Below, piece after piece: positions 18,306-27,079 of a stretch of 64,000 nt of DNA. Below the pieces are notes generated by a model. That model did no database searches. It was not told where the DNA came from and was given only the letters and a program-made list of their open reading frames with translations. This DNA comes from JANRLF01 sp033762815 (GTDB lineage: Bacteria; Bacteroidota; Bacteroidia; Chitinophagales; CAIOSU01), in NCBI GenBank assembly GCA_033762815.1, contig JANRLF010000004.1, positions 1-64,000 on the forward strand, in the 5' to 3' direction. A program made the position numbers and the translations under genes. Position 1 is the stretch's first letter. Each line of letters starts with the position of its first letter.

Positions 18306-19106
18306 TCAAAGAAAATCCATTGTGTCGAACGATCCACTATAGACATATTGCGCCGCACCGGTAAGCCAAATGCCGGAAAAATGTTCTCCCTCCCCAATAT
18401 GGAAATCCACTTTCAGATTACCGCCCAAAGTGCGCACCTTTAACTCCGCAATGCCCTGATCAAAACCGAGTTCCACCGCTGTAGCTAGTGCAGCCGCCAC
18501 TACCCCTGTGCCACAGGAATAGGTTTCGTCTTCCACTCCACGCTCATAAGTGCGCACCTTGATTCCATCATCCGTAAACTCCACAAAATTGACATTAATG
18601 CCCTGCTTGCTGAAAACATCGCTATACCTAATTTTTTTGCCCGCGGATACCACGTCAAATTCATCAAGGTTGCGTACAAACTTCACATAATGAGGTGAAC
18701 CAGTGTCCAATACATAGTCCCCTTCGCCCTGTACAAGTTTTGAAACGTTTGCCATTTTCAATCCCACCAGCTTATTTGAGTGCAACTTGCCCTCATGTGG
18801 CCCATCTACTGCCTGAAATACGGTGCTCAAGCCAATGATTCCTAAGTTAGAGGCAAAACGGATGGCGCAACGCCCCCCATTGCCGCATAAAGTGCTGGGC
18901 CGGCCATCGGCATTATAGTATTTCATTTCAAAGTCCAGTTCAGGATGGTCTTCAATTAAAATCAATCCGTCGGCACCAATGCCAAATCTTCTAGTGCATA
19001 ATTTGGCGAACAATATAAACTCATCGCCACGGAGCAATTGCTGTCGGTTATCAATAAGGATAAAATCATTGCCAGTACCGTGCAGTTTATGGAAATTGAT
19101 AATCAT
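18306..19106 (-). CDS. dapF: Diaminopimelate epimerase
   Basis: A 266-residue cofactor-independent racemase converting LL- to meso-diaminopimelate for lysine and peptidoglycan synthesis. The two catalytic cysteines are present: Cys74 in LCGNGGRC and Cys198 in YSCGTGVVAAA. The N-terminus FHKLHGTGNDFILID is canonical and the length matches the family. It is monocistronic and divergent from the HtrA gene at 19278. Confidence 0.96.
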   Translation of the reverse strand: MIINFHKLHGTGNDFILIDNRQQLLRGDEFILFAKLCTRRFGIGADGLILIEDHPELDFEMKYYNADGRPSTLCGNGGRCAIRFASNLGIIGLSTVFQAVDGPHEGKLHSNKLVGLKMANVSKLVQGEGDYVLDTGSPHYVKFVRNLDEFDVVSAGKKIRYSDVFSKQGINVNFVEFTDDGIKVRTYERGVEDETYSCGTGVVAAALATAVELGFDQGIAELKVRTLGGNLKVDFHIGEGEHFSGIWLTGAAQYVYSGSFDTMDFL

Positions 19107-19277
19107 TAGTGCTGGAACATCTGTCAGTTAAAGAGTGTTAATTACTGCAAATTAATGTCAAAGTGACAAGTTTCACTGTACTTTTTGCAGTTTGTCATAG
19201 TTAATATTACAACGCCTGAAACAGGCATCAAAATTGAGCAATAAAACCAGTTAAAAAAATTAAAATCAGCAAACATC

Positions 19278-20744
19278 ATGAAAGCCAAACACGTAATCCT
19301 TACGGTAGCAATTTCATTTTTGAGTGCCTTTGCGGCTATTTATGGTTACGGAAAAATTGCCGGCAAACAGTCTATTTATGTTACGAATGATAATACTGCT
19401 AAGCCCATCATGGTATCGGGTTATGCAAATGCGCCTTCCATAGGAAGTTTGGACTTTACAAGAGCGGCAAGCTTAAGTACCCCAGCAGTAGTACACGTAA
19501 CTACGGTAACTACCAGTAAACAACAGCCCATCGATTTCTTCAATCCCTTCCGCGACTTTTTTGGAGACAATTGGGGCTACAATTATGGAACCCCGCAGCC
19601 AAGGATGGCTTCCGGTTCTGGGGTTATTATTTCCGCCGATGGCTATATCGTAACAAACAATCACGTGGTAAACGATGCCGACGAGATTACCGTCATTCTA
19701 AATGACAATAATAAGTTCACCGCCAAGGTAATAGGCACAGATCCATCTACTGACCTTGCCCTGTTGAAAATAGATGAAAAGAATTTGCCCTTTATCCCTT
19801 TTGCCAATTCCGATTCAGTCATGATTGGTTCGTGGGTAATGGCTGTGGGAAATCCATTTAATCTGTCATCAACCGTTACTGCGGGTATAGTGAGTGCCAA
19901 AGGGAGAAATATTAACATTTTAGAAGATAATGCTGCTATTGAATCCTTTATACAGACCGATGCCGCCGTTAACCCGGGCAATAGTGGCGGGGCCTTGGTA
20001 AATACCAGCGGTCAATTGATAGGTATTAATACTGCTATAGCATCACCTAACGGTACTTTTGCAGGATATTCTTTCGCAGTTCCTTCCAATCTGGTATATA
20101 AGGTAGTAAATGACTTGAAAGAGTATGGTGTGGTACAAAGGGGCTTCTTGGGCGTAAATATCCGTACTATTGATAGCGACCTTGCCAAGGAAAAGGAACT
20201 GAAAAGCCTGAGCGGGGTATATGTGGAGAATGTATTGGAAGGCGGCGCAGCAGAAGACGCTGGGCTTAAATCAGGCGATGTAATCAAGTCCATCAATGGA
20301 ATTGCTGTCAATACCTCACCTCAATTGCAGGAAGTGGTAGCACAGTTCAGCCCTGGAGATAAGTTGCAAATCGTTTATGAGCGCAACGGCAGCAGCAAAT
20401 CAACCCAAGTGGTATTGAAAAACAAGAACATGAATACCGAATTGCTGAAAAAAGGTGCAGTTGAAGTAGGTGCTTTATTGGGAGTGGAATTTGAAGAAGT
20501 AACTGCCGCCGAAAAGAAAAAGCTAGGCATTGATGGCGGTGTGAAAATCAGCAAGATAAACGACGGCAAAATACGCAAGTACACTGATATGCGCGAAGGC
20601 TTTATCATTACCCGTATAGATAGGACCAAGGTGGGCAAGGTAGAAGACATCAACAACATACTGGCAGAAAAACGTGGCGGGGTGATGATTGAAGGGGTTT
20701 ACCCCAACTATCCGGGCACCTACTATTACGCCTTTGGCTTGTAA
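19278..20744 (+). CDS. degP: HtrA/DegP-family periplasmic serine protease
   Basis: A 488-residue trypsin-like protease/chaperone. A signal peptide or membrane anchor (residues 5-27) precedes the catalytic triad His129 (TNNHVV), Asp159 (STDLALLKID) and Ser236 (NPGNSGGAL). Two PDZ-like regions follow: about 285-370 (GFLGVNIRTI) and a divergent one at about 390-488. It degrades or refolds misfolded envelope proteins. A hairpin terminator lies just after the stop. DegP versus DegQ/DegS cannot be separated from sequence alone. Confidence 0.94.
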   Translation: MKAKHVILTVAISFLSAFAAIYGYGKIAGKQSIYVTNDNTAKPIMVSGYANAPSIGSLDFTRAASLSTPAVVHVTTVTTSKQQPIDFFNPFRDFFGDNWGYNYGTPQPRMASGSGVIISADGYIVTNNHVVNDADEITVILNDNNKFTAKVIGTDPSTDLALLKIDEKNLPFIPFANSDSVMIGSWVMAVGNPFNLSSTVTAGIVSAKGRNINILEDNAAIESFIQTDAAVNPGNSGGALVNTSGQLIGINTAIASPNGTFAGYSFAVPSNLVYKVVNDLKEYGVVQRGFLGVNIRTIDSDLAKEKELKSLSGVYVENVLEGGAAEDAGLKSGDVIKSINGIAVNTSPQLQEVVAQFSPGDKLQIVYERNGSSKSTQVVLKNKNMNTELLKKGAVEVGALLGVEFEEVTAAEKKKLGIDGGVKISKINDGKIRKYTDMREGFIITRIDRTKVGKVEDINNILAEKRGGVMIEGVYPNYPGTYYYAFGL

Positions 20745-20770
20745 TGTTTTCAGTTTTAAAATGCAACAAC

Positions 20771-20802
20771 AAAAGGCTGCCTCTAAAAGAAGCGGCCTTT
20801 TT
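20771..20802 (+). terminator. Rho-independent terminator after htrA
   Basis: AAAAGGCTGC (20771-20780) pairs with GCGGCCTTTT around an 11-base loop, with one G-T pair, and runs into TTTTT. It separates the protease gene from pstS. Confidence 0.82.
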
Positions 20803-20882
20803 CATTATTAGCAATTTAACTTTCGCTTAACATCATTTCTTTCTATAGAGGAAATCATAATCAGTAACTTGCGCAGCACTCG

Positions 20883-21776
20883 ATGAAGGCTACCATTCGA
20901 TTTTATTTAGCAACCATGGCTACCGCCTGTTTGATTGGCTGTGGAGCTCCTTCCAATAGTATTGTACAGGTTAAGGGGTCTGACACAGAAGTAAATCTGG
21001 CATTGGCACTTGCTGAAAAATTCATGGAGAACAATGCTGCCGCTTCCATAGCCGTAACGGGGGGTGGCTCAGGGGTGGGTATTGCTGCACTAGTTAATGG
21101 CAAGACCCATATTGCCAATTCATCACGCCCCATGAAAAAAGATGAGATTGAGCACGCAAAAAAAAGCGGGGTAAACCCCTACCCTATCATTTTTGCTGTA
21201 GATGGGTTGGGCATTATTGTGCATCCCAGCAATCCTGTTGATAGCATCAATTTCGAACAACTATCGGGCATTTTTCGGGGTGAAATTACCAATTGGAAGC
21301 AATTGGGTGGCAAGGATATGCCCATCTCTACTTATGGTAGGCAAAGCAATTCGGGTACTTTTGTTTTTTTTCGAGATTTTGTGGTGAAAGGTGACTATTC
21401 AACCAATGTAAAAGCCATGAACGGTACCTCACAAATTGTAGAGGCAATCAAAACCGACCAAGCAGGAATTGGCTATGTAGGTGTTGGGCACATGATGAAG
21501 GATGGAAAAATGAAAGAAGGCATGAAAGCCTTGAAAGTAAAGAACGATAGCTTGAATACTTATATCACCCCTTCCACTGAGACCATCATATCGGGCAATT
21601 ACCCACTAACCAGGCCTTTGTTTCAAATTACGAACGGCAAGCCACAAGGTACGATTTTGAAATTCATACAATTTGAGCTAAGTCCCGAAGGTCAAAAAAT
21701 GGTATTGGAAGGTGGTTATTTCCCCATCACAACCGAACAGAGGGAGTATAACCGTCAATTGGGGATTGTGCCATGA
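20883..21776 (+). CDS. pstS: Phosphate ABC transporter substrate-binding lipoprotein PstS
   Basis: A 297-residue periplasmic phosphate-binding protein. The lipobox ending at Cys20 (CLIGC) indicates membrane anchoring. Phosphate-pocket segments GSDTEVNLALALAEKF, TGGGSGVGIAAL, HIANSSRPMK and YGRQSNSGTFVFFRD are characteristic of the family. It is the first gene of pstSCAB; its stop overlaps the pstC start by four bases (ATGA, 21773-21776). Confidence 0.95.
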   Translation: MKATIRFYLATMATACLIGCGAPSNSIVQVKGSDTEVNLALALAEKFMENNAAASIAVTGGGSGVGIAALVNGKTHIANSSRPMKKDEIEHAKKSGVNPYPIIFAVDGLGIIVHPSNPVDSINFEQLSGIFRGEITNWKQLGGKDMPISTYGRQSNSGTFVFFRDFVVKGDYSTNVKAMNGTSQIVEAIKTDQAGIGYVGVGHMMKDGKMKEGMKALKVKNDSLNTYITPSTETIISGNYPLTRPLFQITNGKPQGTILKFIQFELSPEGQKMVLEGGYFPITTEQREYNRQLGIVP

Positions 21777-22651
21777 ACAACCGAACTAAAGACCAAATAG
21801 CCAGATATTTCTTTGCAATAGCAGGTTATCTGTCCATTATCATCCTGTTGGGTATTTTCCTTATTCTGCTGGTGAATGGGTTCCGTACCTTTACCCAAGT
21901 GGGGCTGTTTGATTTCCTATTTACCAGCGAGTGGAACCCTTCTGCATACAAAGAACCTGCTTACGGAATTTTGTCCATGTTGGTAAGCACCTTGTTGGTT
22001 ACCGTGTTGTCCATGCTTATTGCCGTACCTTTGGGTATAGGCGCCGCGGCCTATCTATCGGAAGTGGCACCGCCCAAAGTAAAGCTGATATTTAAGCCTG
22101 CCATTGAAATACTGGCCGGTATACCCTCGGTTACTATTGGCTTTTTGGGCATTGTGCTCACAGGGCCATTTCTGGCAAATACTTTTGGGCTCAACTCTGG
22201 CCTTAATGCTTTAAATGGCGCCATACTTTTGGCAGTAATGGCATTGCCCACCATTATCAGCGTGGCGGAAGATGCAATTTCTTCCGTACCTAAAGACTAC
22301 AAGGATGCTTCACTGGCATTAGGTGCCAATAAATGGATTACGCTCAGCAAAATCACCTTGCCCGCAGCCGCATCAGGTATTATAGCGGCCATTATCTTGG
22401 GCATGGGCAGGGCTATTGGTGAAACCATGACCGTACTGATGGCAACTGGCAATGCTCTAGCTATGCCTACTAGCCTGTTCGATTCCGTGCGCACCATGAC
22501 CGCTACTATTGCTATTGAGTTGGGCGAAGTGCCTTATGGCACCATCCATTACAATAGTCTTTTTGCAGTAGGTTTATTGTTGTTTTTAATCACTTTAATG
22601 GTAAACATCACAGCGGAAAGGCTGGCTAAAAAATACCGTTACAACAAATGA
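21773..22651 (+). CDS. pstC: Phosphate ABC transporter permease PstC
   Basis: A 292-residue inner-membrane permease with about six transmembrane helices. The binding-protein-dependent transport motif LGANKWITLSKITLPAAASGI and the pore-region segment LGMGRAIGETMTVLMATGN identify PstC. It overlaps pstS upstream and pstA downstream by four bases each, indicating a translationally coupled operon. Confidence 0.95.
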   Translation: MNNRTKDQIARYFFAIAGYLSIIILLGIFLILLVNGFRTFTQVGLFDFLFTSEWNPSAYKEPAYGILSMLVSTLLVTVLSMLIAVPLGIGAAAYLSEVAPPKVKLIFKPAIEILAGIPSVTIGFLGIVLTGPFLANTFGLNSGLNALNGAILLAVMALPTIISVAEDAISSVPKDYKDASLALGANKWITLSKITLPAAASGIIAAIILGMGRAIGETMTVLMATGNALAMPTSLFDSVRTMTATIAIELGEVPYGTIHYNSLFAVGLLLFLITLMVNITAERLAKKYRYNK

Positions 22652-23502
22652 GAGCCAACCAGATAAAACAGTTTTGGGGAATTGGGCTTTTGCTGTTTTG
22701 CGCCCTTTTGGTGGTTTCTTTTTTGGGAATCATCCTGTACGACATTATTGGTAAGGGCGGGCCTGCGCTAAGTTTCGAGTTTATTACCGCCTATCCCAAA
22801 AAAGGGATGACCCAAGGCGGCATATTCCCCGCTATAATGGGTACCGTGTTCGTAACGCTAATCACCGCCCTGTTTTCTATCCCTTTGGGCATTGGTGCCG
22901 CAGTATATTTGAGCGAGTATGCTACCGACAATAAATTGAATCAATTGGTACGGGCGGCTATTCGCAACCTAGCTGGGGTGCCCTCCATTATTTATGGCCT
23001 GTTTGGCGTGGCACTTTTTGTTCAAGCATTACAGTTTGGCACCTCCCTCCTATCTGCTGGCCTTACCCTGGGCTTGTTAACTTTGCCATACATTATAACC
23101 ACCGCCGAGGAAGCTATTAAAACGGTACCGAAATCATATAGGGACGGGGCTTTGGCGCTTGGAGCAACCAAGTGGCAAGCCATATACACCAACGTTCTTC
23201 CTAGTGCCGTACCAGGAATTATGACAGGGGCTATATTAGGCCTTTCAAGGGCAGCGGGCGAAACGGCCCCCATTCTTTTTACAGGTGCCGCATTTTATTT
23301 GCGCTATCTGCCAAGTACGGTGTATGAGCAGTTTATGGCATTGCCCTATCACTTGTATATTTTATCCACCCAACACCACGATATCGAAAAAGTAAGGCCA
23401 TTGGCATACGGAACTGCACTGGTGTTGATTGTTATTGTTTTCTTATTAAACATTGTAGCATCCATCATCCGATACCGCTACAGCAGATTGAGCAAATACT
23501 AA
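22648..23502 (+). CDS. pstA: Phosphate ABC transporter permease PstA
   Basis: A 284-residue inner-membrane permease, partner of PstC. The motif LGATKWQAIYTNVLPSAVPG and LGLSRAAGETAPILFTGAAF are typical of PstA, and about six hydrophobic segments are visible. The start ATG overlaps the pstC stop (ATGA); pstB follows after 5 bp. Confidence 0.95.
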   Translation: MRANQIKQFWGIGLLLFCALLVVSFLGIILYDIIGKGGPALSFEFITAYPKKGMTQGGIFPAIMGTVFVTLITALFSIPLGIGAAVYLSEYATDNKLNQLVRAAIRNLAGVPSIIYGLFGVALFVQALQFGTSLLSAGLTLGLLTLPYIITTAEEAIKTVPKSYRDGALALGATKWQAIYTNVLPSAVPGIMTGAILGLSRAAGETAPILFTGAAFYLRYLPSTVYEQFMALPYHLYILSTQHHDIEKVRPLAYGTALVLIVIVFLLNIVASIIRYRYSRLSKY

Positions 23503-23507
23503 TTGGA

Positions 23508-24263
23508 ATGGAAAGCAAAATCGAAACACGGGGACTACACTTATCATGGAATGGCAAGAAAGTGCTGTCCAATATCAATGTGCAATTCCCCAACAATAAG
23601 GTGACTGCGCTAATTGGGCCATCGGGCTGCGGTAAAACCACGCTGTTGAAATCCATCAACAGGATGCACGATGGTAGCCCCGGCTTATCTATTGAAGGAG
23701 AAATATTGCTGGAGGGCAAAAACATATACGCCAAGGATGCAGACGTGGTTGGTATAAGGCGCAAAGTCGGCATGGTGTTCCAGAAACCCAATCCTTTCCC
23801 AAAATCCATTTATGATAATGTGGTGTATGGTTTAAGAATCGGTGGCGAAAACAATAAAAAGAAACTTGACGAAGTGGCCGAAGAAAGCCTGCGCCACAGT
23901 GCCCTATGGGATGAAGTACACAACCGATTGAACACATTGGCACTGGAGCTTTCGGGTGGCCAGCAGCAAAGGTTGTGTATAGCACGTACCATAGCAGTTT
24001 CGCCCGAAGTTATATTGATGGACGAGCCTTGTTCCGCATTGGACCCTATTTCTACTGAAAAAGTGGAAAGGCTAATTTTGAAACTAAAGGAGCAATATAC
24101 TATCATCATTGTTACGCACAATATGCAGCAGGCACAGAGGGTAGCTGATTTTACCGGATTTATGTATTTAGGCGAAATGATTGAGTTTGGGCCTACCACC
24201 GATATTTTCAACAACCCTAAAGAAACCCTCACCGCCAATTACGTAAGCGGCAACTTCGGCTAG
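23508..24263 (+). CDS. pstB: Phosphate ABC transporter ATPase PstB
   Basis: A 251-residue ATPase that powers PstCA. Walker A is GPSGCGKTT (residues 37-45), the signature is LSGGQQQRLC, Walker B is VILMDEPCSALDP, and the H-loop is IIIVTHNM. The family length is normal. It ends the operon; phoU, which usually follows pstB, is missing here. The stop TAG overlaps the stop of the opposing gene within one CTAG. Confidence 0.96.
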   Translation: MESKIETRGLHLSWNGKKVLSNINVQFPNNKVTALIGPSGCGKTTLLKSINRMHDGSPGLSIEGEILLEGKNIYAKDADVVGIRRKVGMVFQKPNPFPKSIYDNVVYGLRIGGENNKKKLDEVAEESLRHSALWDEVHNRLNTLALELSGGQQQRLCIARTIAVSPEVILMDEPCSALDPISTEKVERLILKLKEQYTIIIVTHNMQQAQRVADFTGFMYLGEMIEFGPTTDIFNNPKETLTANYVSGNFG

Positions 24264-24853
24264 TTTTTCTTTTGGTACTGATTGGCTTTTAAGTTTTGTT
24301 CTGCCATATCTACGGTTTGCATTATCCGTTTTTGTTTGGTCGTATCGGTTTTGGCACTTTCAATCCACCAATAGATATTCTTTTTGGTTGAAGGTGGAAA
24401 TGCCTCAAAGTTTTTAAGGGCGGTTTTATTTTTCTGTAAAACGCCTTTCAATCCATCGGGTATCACCAAGTTTTCTGTTGCATCCAGTGTTTCCCAACTG
24501 CCATCTGCTTTGGCAGCATTAATTTTAGCTAATCCGGCATCGGTCATTTGGCCAGTGGCCATCAACTGCTCAATACGTCGCTTGTTTACCTTCGACCAGA
24601 CGCTCTTGGGCTTTCTGGGTGAAAACAACAATAGATATTGTTCGTCATTCCATTTATTGGCCTTACTGTCAATCCAACCAAAACACAATGCCTCTTCCAC
24701 TATCTCTTCATAAGGAACGTGCCATTCACCCACATGCTTCTTATAAATGCCCAGCCAAATACTTTCCTTTTGTGTATAGTGGCGTTTCAACCACTTCCTT
24801 AAATCCTCCCTCTTCTTGATGGTCACTACCTCCAAATCCTTGTATCGCTCCAT
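24260..24853 (-). CDS. YdeI/OmpD-associated family protein
   Basis: A 197-residue cytoplasmic protein resembling the YdeI/OmpD-associated (bacteriocin-protection) family. Features include WLKRHYTQKESIWLGIYKK, VEEALCFGWIDSKANKWN and RKPKSVWSKVNKRRIEQL, and a C-terminal helical domain with FEAFPPSTKKNIYWWIESAK. The biochemical role of this family is not established. It converges on pstB with a 4-bp overlap of the stop codons and has no intervening terminator. Confidence 0.82.
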   Translation of the reverse strand: MERYKDLEVVTIKKREDLRKWLKRHYTQKESIWLGIYKKHVGEWHVPYEEIVEEALCFGWIDSKANKWNDEQYLLLFSPRKPKSVWSKVNKRRIEQLMATGQMTDAGLAKINAAKADGSWETLDATENLVIPDGLKGVLQKNKTALKNFEAFPPSTKKNIYWWIESAKTDTTKQKRIMQTVDMAEQNLKANQYQKKN

Positions 24854-24881
24854 GTTAATTAGTATAAGGTAAATATCGGAC

Positions 24882-24915
24882 TTTGCTTTTTATTTACAAG
24901 CTGCCACTATTTTTG
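24882..24915 (+). promoter_or_regulatory. Promoter of the histidine kinase gene (likely leaderless)
   Basis: TTTG (24882-24885), a 22-bp spacer and TATTTTTG (24908-24915) fit the Bacteroidota -33/-7 consensus. The ATG follows only 5 bp after the -7 box, so transcription should begin at or within a base or two of the start codon. Confidence 0.6.
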
Positions 24916-24920
24916 CCCTC

Positions 24921-26255
24921 ATGGATAAGTTTCCTTACAAGAGCCCAGCTAATCGTTTAAAGGTGGTATATGTGCTGGCCTTGTCGCTCATAGCCATGCT
25001 TACCATAGTTAGCCAGTTTTTCATTCATCGTGCTTTGAAGCGGCAGGAAAATGATAGCCGTATTGTTAACATATCGGGCAGGCAAAGAATGTTGAGCCAA
25101 CGTATCGCAAAAAATACATTGCTCTTGAAAGACACGGTGCAGCATCCTGAGGTGATAGATGAATTATTGACCAGTTATCAAGAATGGCAAGTTGCCCATA
25201 AGGTATTGCAGCAGGGCAATGGGCTGGGCATCGGCTCCATCAGCAACTCTGATACCATACGGCAACTCTATCGCGAGTTATCAAAACCTTATGAAGATAT
25301 GGTAGTGGCCATAAACATGGCATTGACCAATCCGGAATCGCTATCCATTGCACAGGAAAAGATATTAAGGAGCGAAAAACTATTTCTTAATATTATGGAC
25401 AAAATCACCTTCCAATATGACCTGGAAGCCAAAAATAAAGTGTGGAAGCTGAAGCGGGTGGAACTGATACTGATGTTTACCACACTTATCATTTTGATAT
25501 TGGAGGGATTGTTCATTTTTAGGCCTTCCGTCAATTTTATTGCTACTTATTTCAAGCAATTAAGTATGGCCAATAAACAGCTATCCCAGCAAAGCGAGGC
25601 ATTGGCCAAAAGCCGTGAAACAGCAATCAAGTTGGCCATTGAAAGTCAAGAACATGAACGAAAGCACATTGGCCGCGAGCTACATGACGGCATTGGGCAT
25701 AACCTTTCTTTAGTAAAACTCAACCTGAGCAATATAGATGCAGAAGACCCAAAAGTGAACAGCCAAATAACGGCTATCACAAAAAAAATAGATGAAATAA
25801 CCACTGAGGTGCGGCATGTTGCCCACCACTTGCTACCCAATGTTTTGGAACAGTTTGGCCTTGAAGACAGCCTAAAGCATTTGTTGGAAGATAGCCAGCA
25901 ATCCTTCACCGGCACCATACACCAGTATTTTAAAATCAATTCCTCGTTCAGCACCGCTGGCAATTTAAGCATATATCGTATTTGCCAGGAATTGTTGAAC
26001 AATGTGTTAAAACATGCTGTCGCCAGTGAGTTAAGTTTGCAAGTGATAACTGATGATGATAATTTAGTTATTATTATGGAAGATGATGGTAAAGGTTTTG
26101 ACCCACAGTTAATCATACAACAAAAAAATGGAATGGGATTGAACAATATCGCCAGCAGGGTAATGGCACTCAACGGCCATTACCATATAGAAAGCGAACA
26201 AGGAAAGGGTACCACATTCACCATTTATTTACCCATGGAGAATTTGAAAGCATGA
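24921..26255 (+). CDS. Sensor histidine kinase with NarX/PilJ-type input domain
   Basis: A 444-residue membrane kinase. TM1 lies at about 14-36 and TM2 at about 180-202. The periplasmic part contains NISGRQRMLSQRIAKN, a motif of PilJ/NarX-like (PF13675) sensor domains that in NarX binds nitrate. The cytoplasmic part has a HisKA_3 dimerisation helix with phospho-accepting His255 (RELHDGIGHNLS) and an HATPase_c domain (LLNNVLKH; DDGKGFD; GMGLNNI). It phosphorylates a NarL/LuxR-type regulator, encoded next with a 4-bp overlap. The ligand is not determinable from sequence. Confidence 0.92.
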   Translation: MDKFPYKSPANRLKVVYVLALSLIAMLTIVSQFFIHRALKRQENDSRIVNISGRQRMLSQRIAKNTLLLKDTVQHPEVIDELLTSYQEWQVAHKVLQQGNGLGIGSISNSDTIRQLYRELSKPYEDMVVAINMALTNPESLSIAQEKILRSEKLFLNIMDKITFQYDLEAKNKVWKLKRVELILMFTTLIILILEGLFIFRPSVNFIATYFKQLSMANKQLSQQSEALAKSRETAIKLAIESQEHERKHIGRELHDGIGHNLSLVKLNLSNIDAEDPKVNSQITAITKKIDEITTEVRHVAHHLLPNVLEQFGLEDSLKHLLEDSQQSFTGTIHQYFKINSSFSTAGNLSIYRICQELLNNVLKHAVASELSLQVITDDDNLVIIMEDDGKGFDPQLIIQQKNGMGLNNIASRVMALNGHYHIESEQGKGTTFTIYLPMENLKA

Positions 26256-26884
26256 ATAAGATTAGAATCATTTTGGTGGATGACCATAAGCTTTTCCTAG
26301 AAGGCCTTAGGGAGTTGATTGATAAGCAAGAAGATATGGAGGTAGTTGCGATTGCAGACAATGGGGAAGATCTATTGATAAAAATGAATGCCTACTATGT
26401 AGATGTCGTGTTGTTGGATATCTATATGCCCGAAATGAACGGTATTGAAGCCGCAAAAGAATTGCAGGAAAAGTACCCCAATACCAAAGTGATTGCCGTG
26501 AGCATGTACCATGAAAAGGCCTATATCCAAAAAATGAGGGATTATGGCGTGATGGGCTACTTGCTGAAAAACACAGGCAGGCAAGAGCTATTGGAAGCGA
26601 TTAGGGCGGTAAGCGACGGCAAAACATACTTTGGCAATGAAATTGCCCTTACTTTGCTGGATAACAAAAAAGGCAGCAACCCCGGTACCATGCCTTCCTT
26701 GAGTAAAAGGGAAAGGGAAATACTGGTACTGATTGCTAAAGAGTATTCTAATCCTGATATAGCAAAACAACTGCATTTAAGCGTGGAAACCATCAATACC
26801 CACCGGAAAAACCTATTGCAGAAACTGAGCGCAAAAAATACCGCTGGGCTAGTAAAGTATGCCATTTACAACAATATGCTGTAA
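26252..26884 (+). CDS. NarL/FixJ-family response regulator
   Basis: A 210-residue two-component regulator. The receiver domain (1-125) has acidic residues LVDDH and phospho-acceptor Asp56 (VVLLDIYMP); Lys lies in GYLLKNTGR. A LuxR-type helix-turn-helix occupies about 145-208 (LSKREREILVLIAKEYSN, then SVETINTHRKNLLQKL). It is coupled to the upstream kinase (ATGA overlap). An inverted repeat directly follows its stop, and the next gene is glutamine synthetase III. Confidence 0.95.
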   Translation: MNKIRIILVDDHKLFLEGLRELIDKQEDMEVVAIADNGEDLLIKMNAYYVDVVLLDIYMPEMNGIEAAKELQEKYPNTKVIAVSMYHEKAYIQKMRDYGVMGYLLKNTGRQELLEAIRAVSDGKTYFGNEIALTLLDNKKGSNPGTMPSLSKREREILVLIAKEYSNPDIAKQLHLSVETINTHRKNLLQKLSAKNTAGLVKYAIYNNML

Positions 26885-26907
26885 AAGCACTATTCAGTTT
26901 ACGCAAA

Positions 26908-26942
26908 CATAATATCACCCTACCCTAAAGGGTGATATTATG
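26908..26942. promoter_or_regulatory. 13-bp perfect inverted repeat between response regulator and glutamine synthetase
   Basis: CATAATATCACCC (26908-26920) is repeated inverted as GGGTGATATTATG (26930-26942) around a 9-base loop. No T-tract follows, so it is a poor terminator and might be an operator. The segment CCCTAAAGGGTGA at 26923-26935 recurs exactly at 26996-27008. Confidence 0.6.
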
Positions 26943-26995
26943 AAAAACTGCTTTTGTAAAAGCTATTTTTACATGCCTTTTCCCCGTACACATCT

Positions 26996-27034
26996 CCCTA
27001 AAGGGTGAATTTTATTTTTTCACCATTAATGGTG
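26996..27034. promoter_or_regulatory. Operator-like repeats just upstream of the glutamine synthetase promoter
   Basis: A second copy of CCCTAAAGGGTGA (26996-27008) is followed by the perfect 14-bp palindrome CACCATTAATGGTG (27021-27034), which ends at the -33 region of the promoter. GGTGA/TCACC half-sites recur here and in the upstream hairpin, as expected of a dimeric regulator binding site. Confidence 0.5.
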
Positions 27035-27065
27035 TTTCAGGGGCAAGTGCACCTTGTTAGCTTTG
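27035..27065 (+). promoter_or_regulatory. Promoter of glutamine synthetase III operon
   Basis: TTTC (27035-27038, one mismatch to TTTG), a 19-bp spacer and TAGCTTTG (27058-27065, perfect TAnnTTTG). The start codon is at 27080, giving a short leader of about 10 bases. Confidence 0.6.
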
Positions 27066-27079
27066 AAAAAAATCATAAC

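Noticed and set aside
26908..26942. Inverted repeat as a rho-independent terminator of the response regulator gene
   Set aside because: No T-tract follows either arm, and a related repeated 13-mer recurs 73 bp downstream next to a promoter; an operator is more likely.
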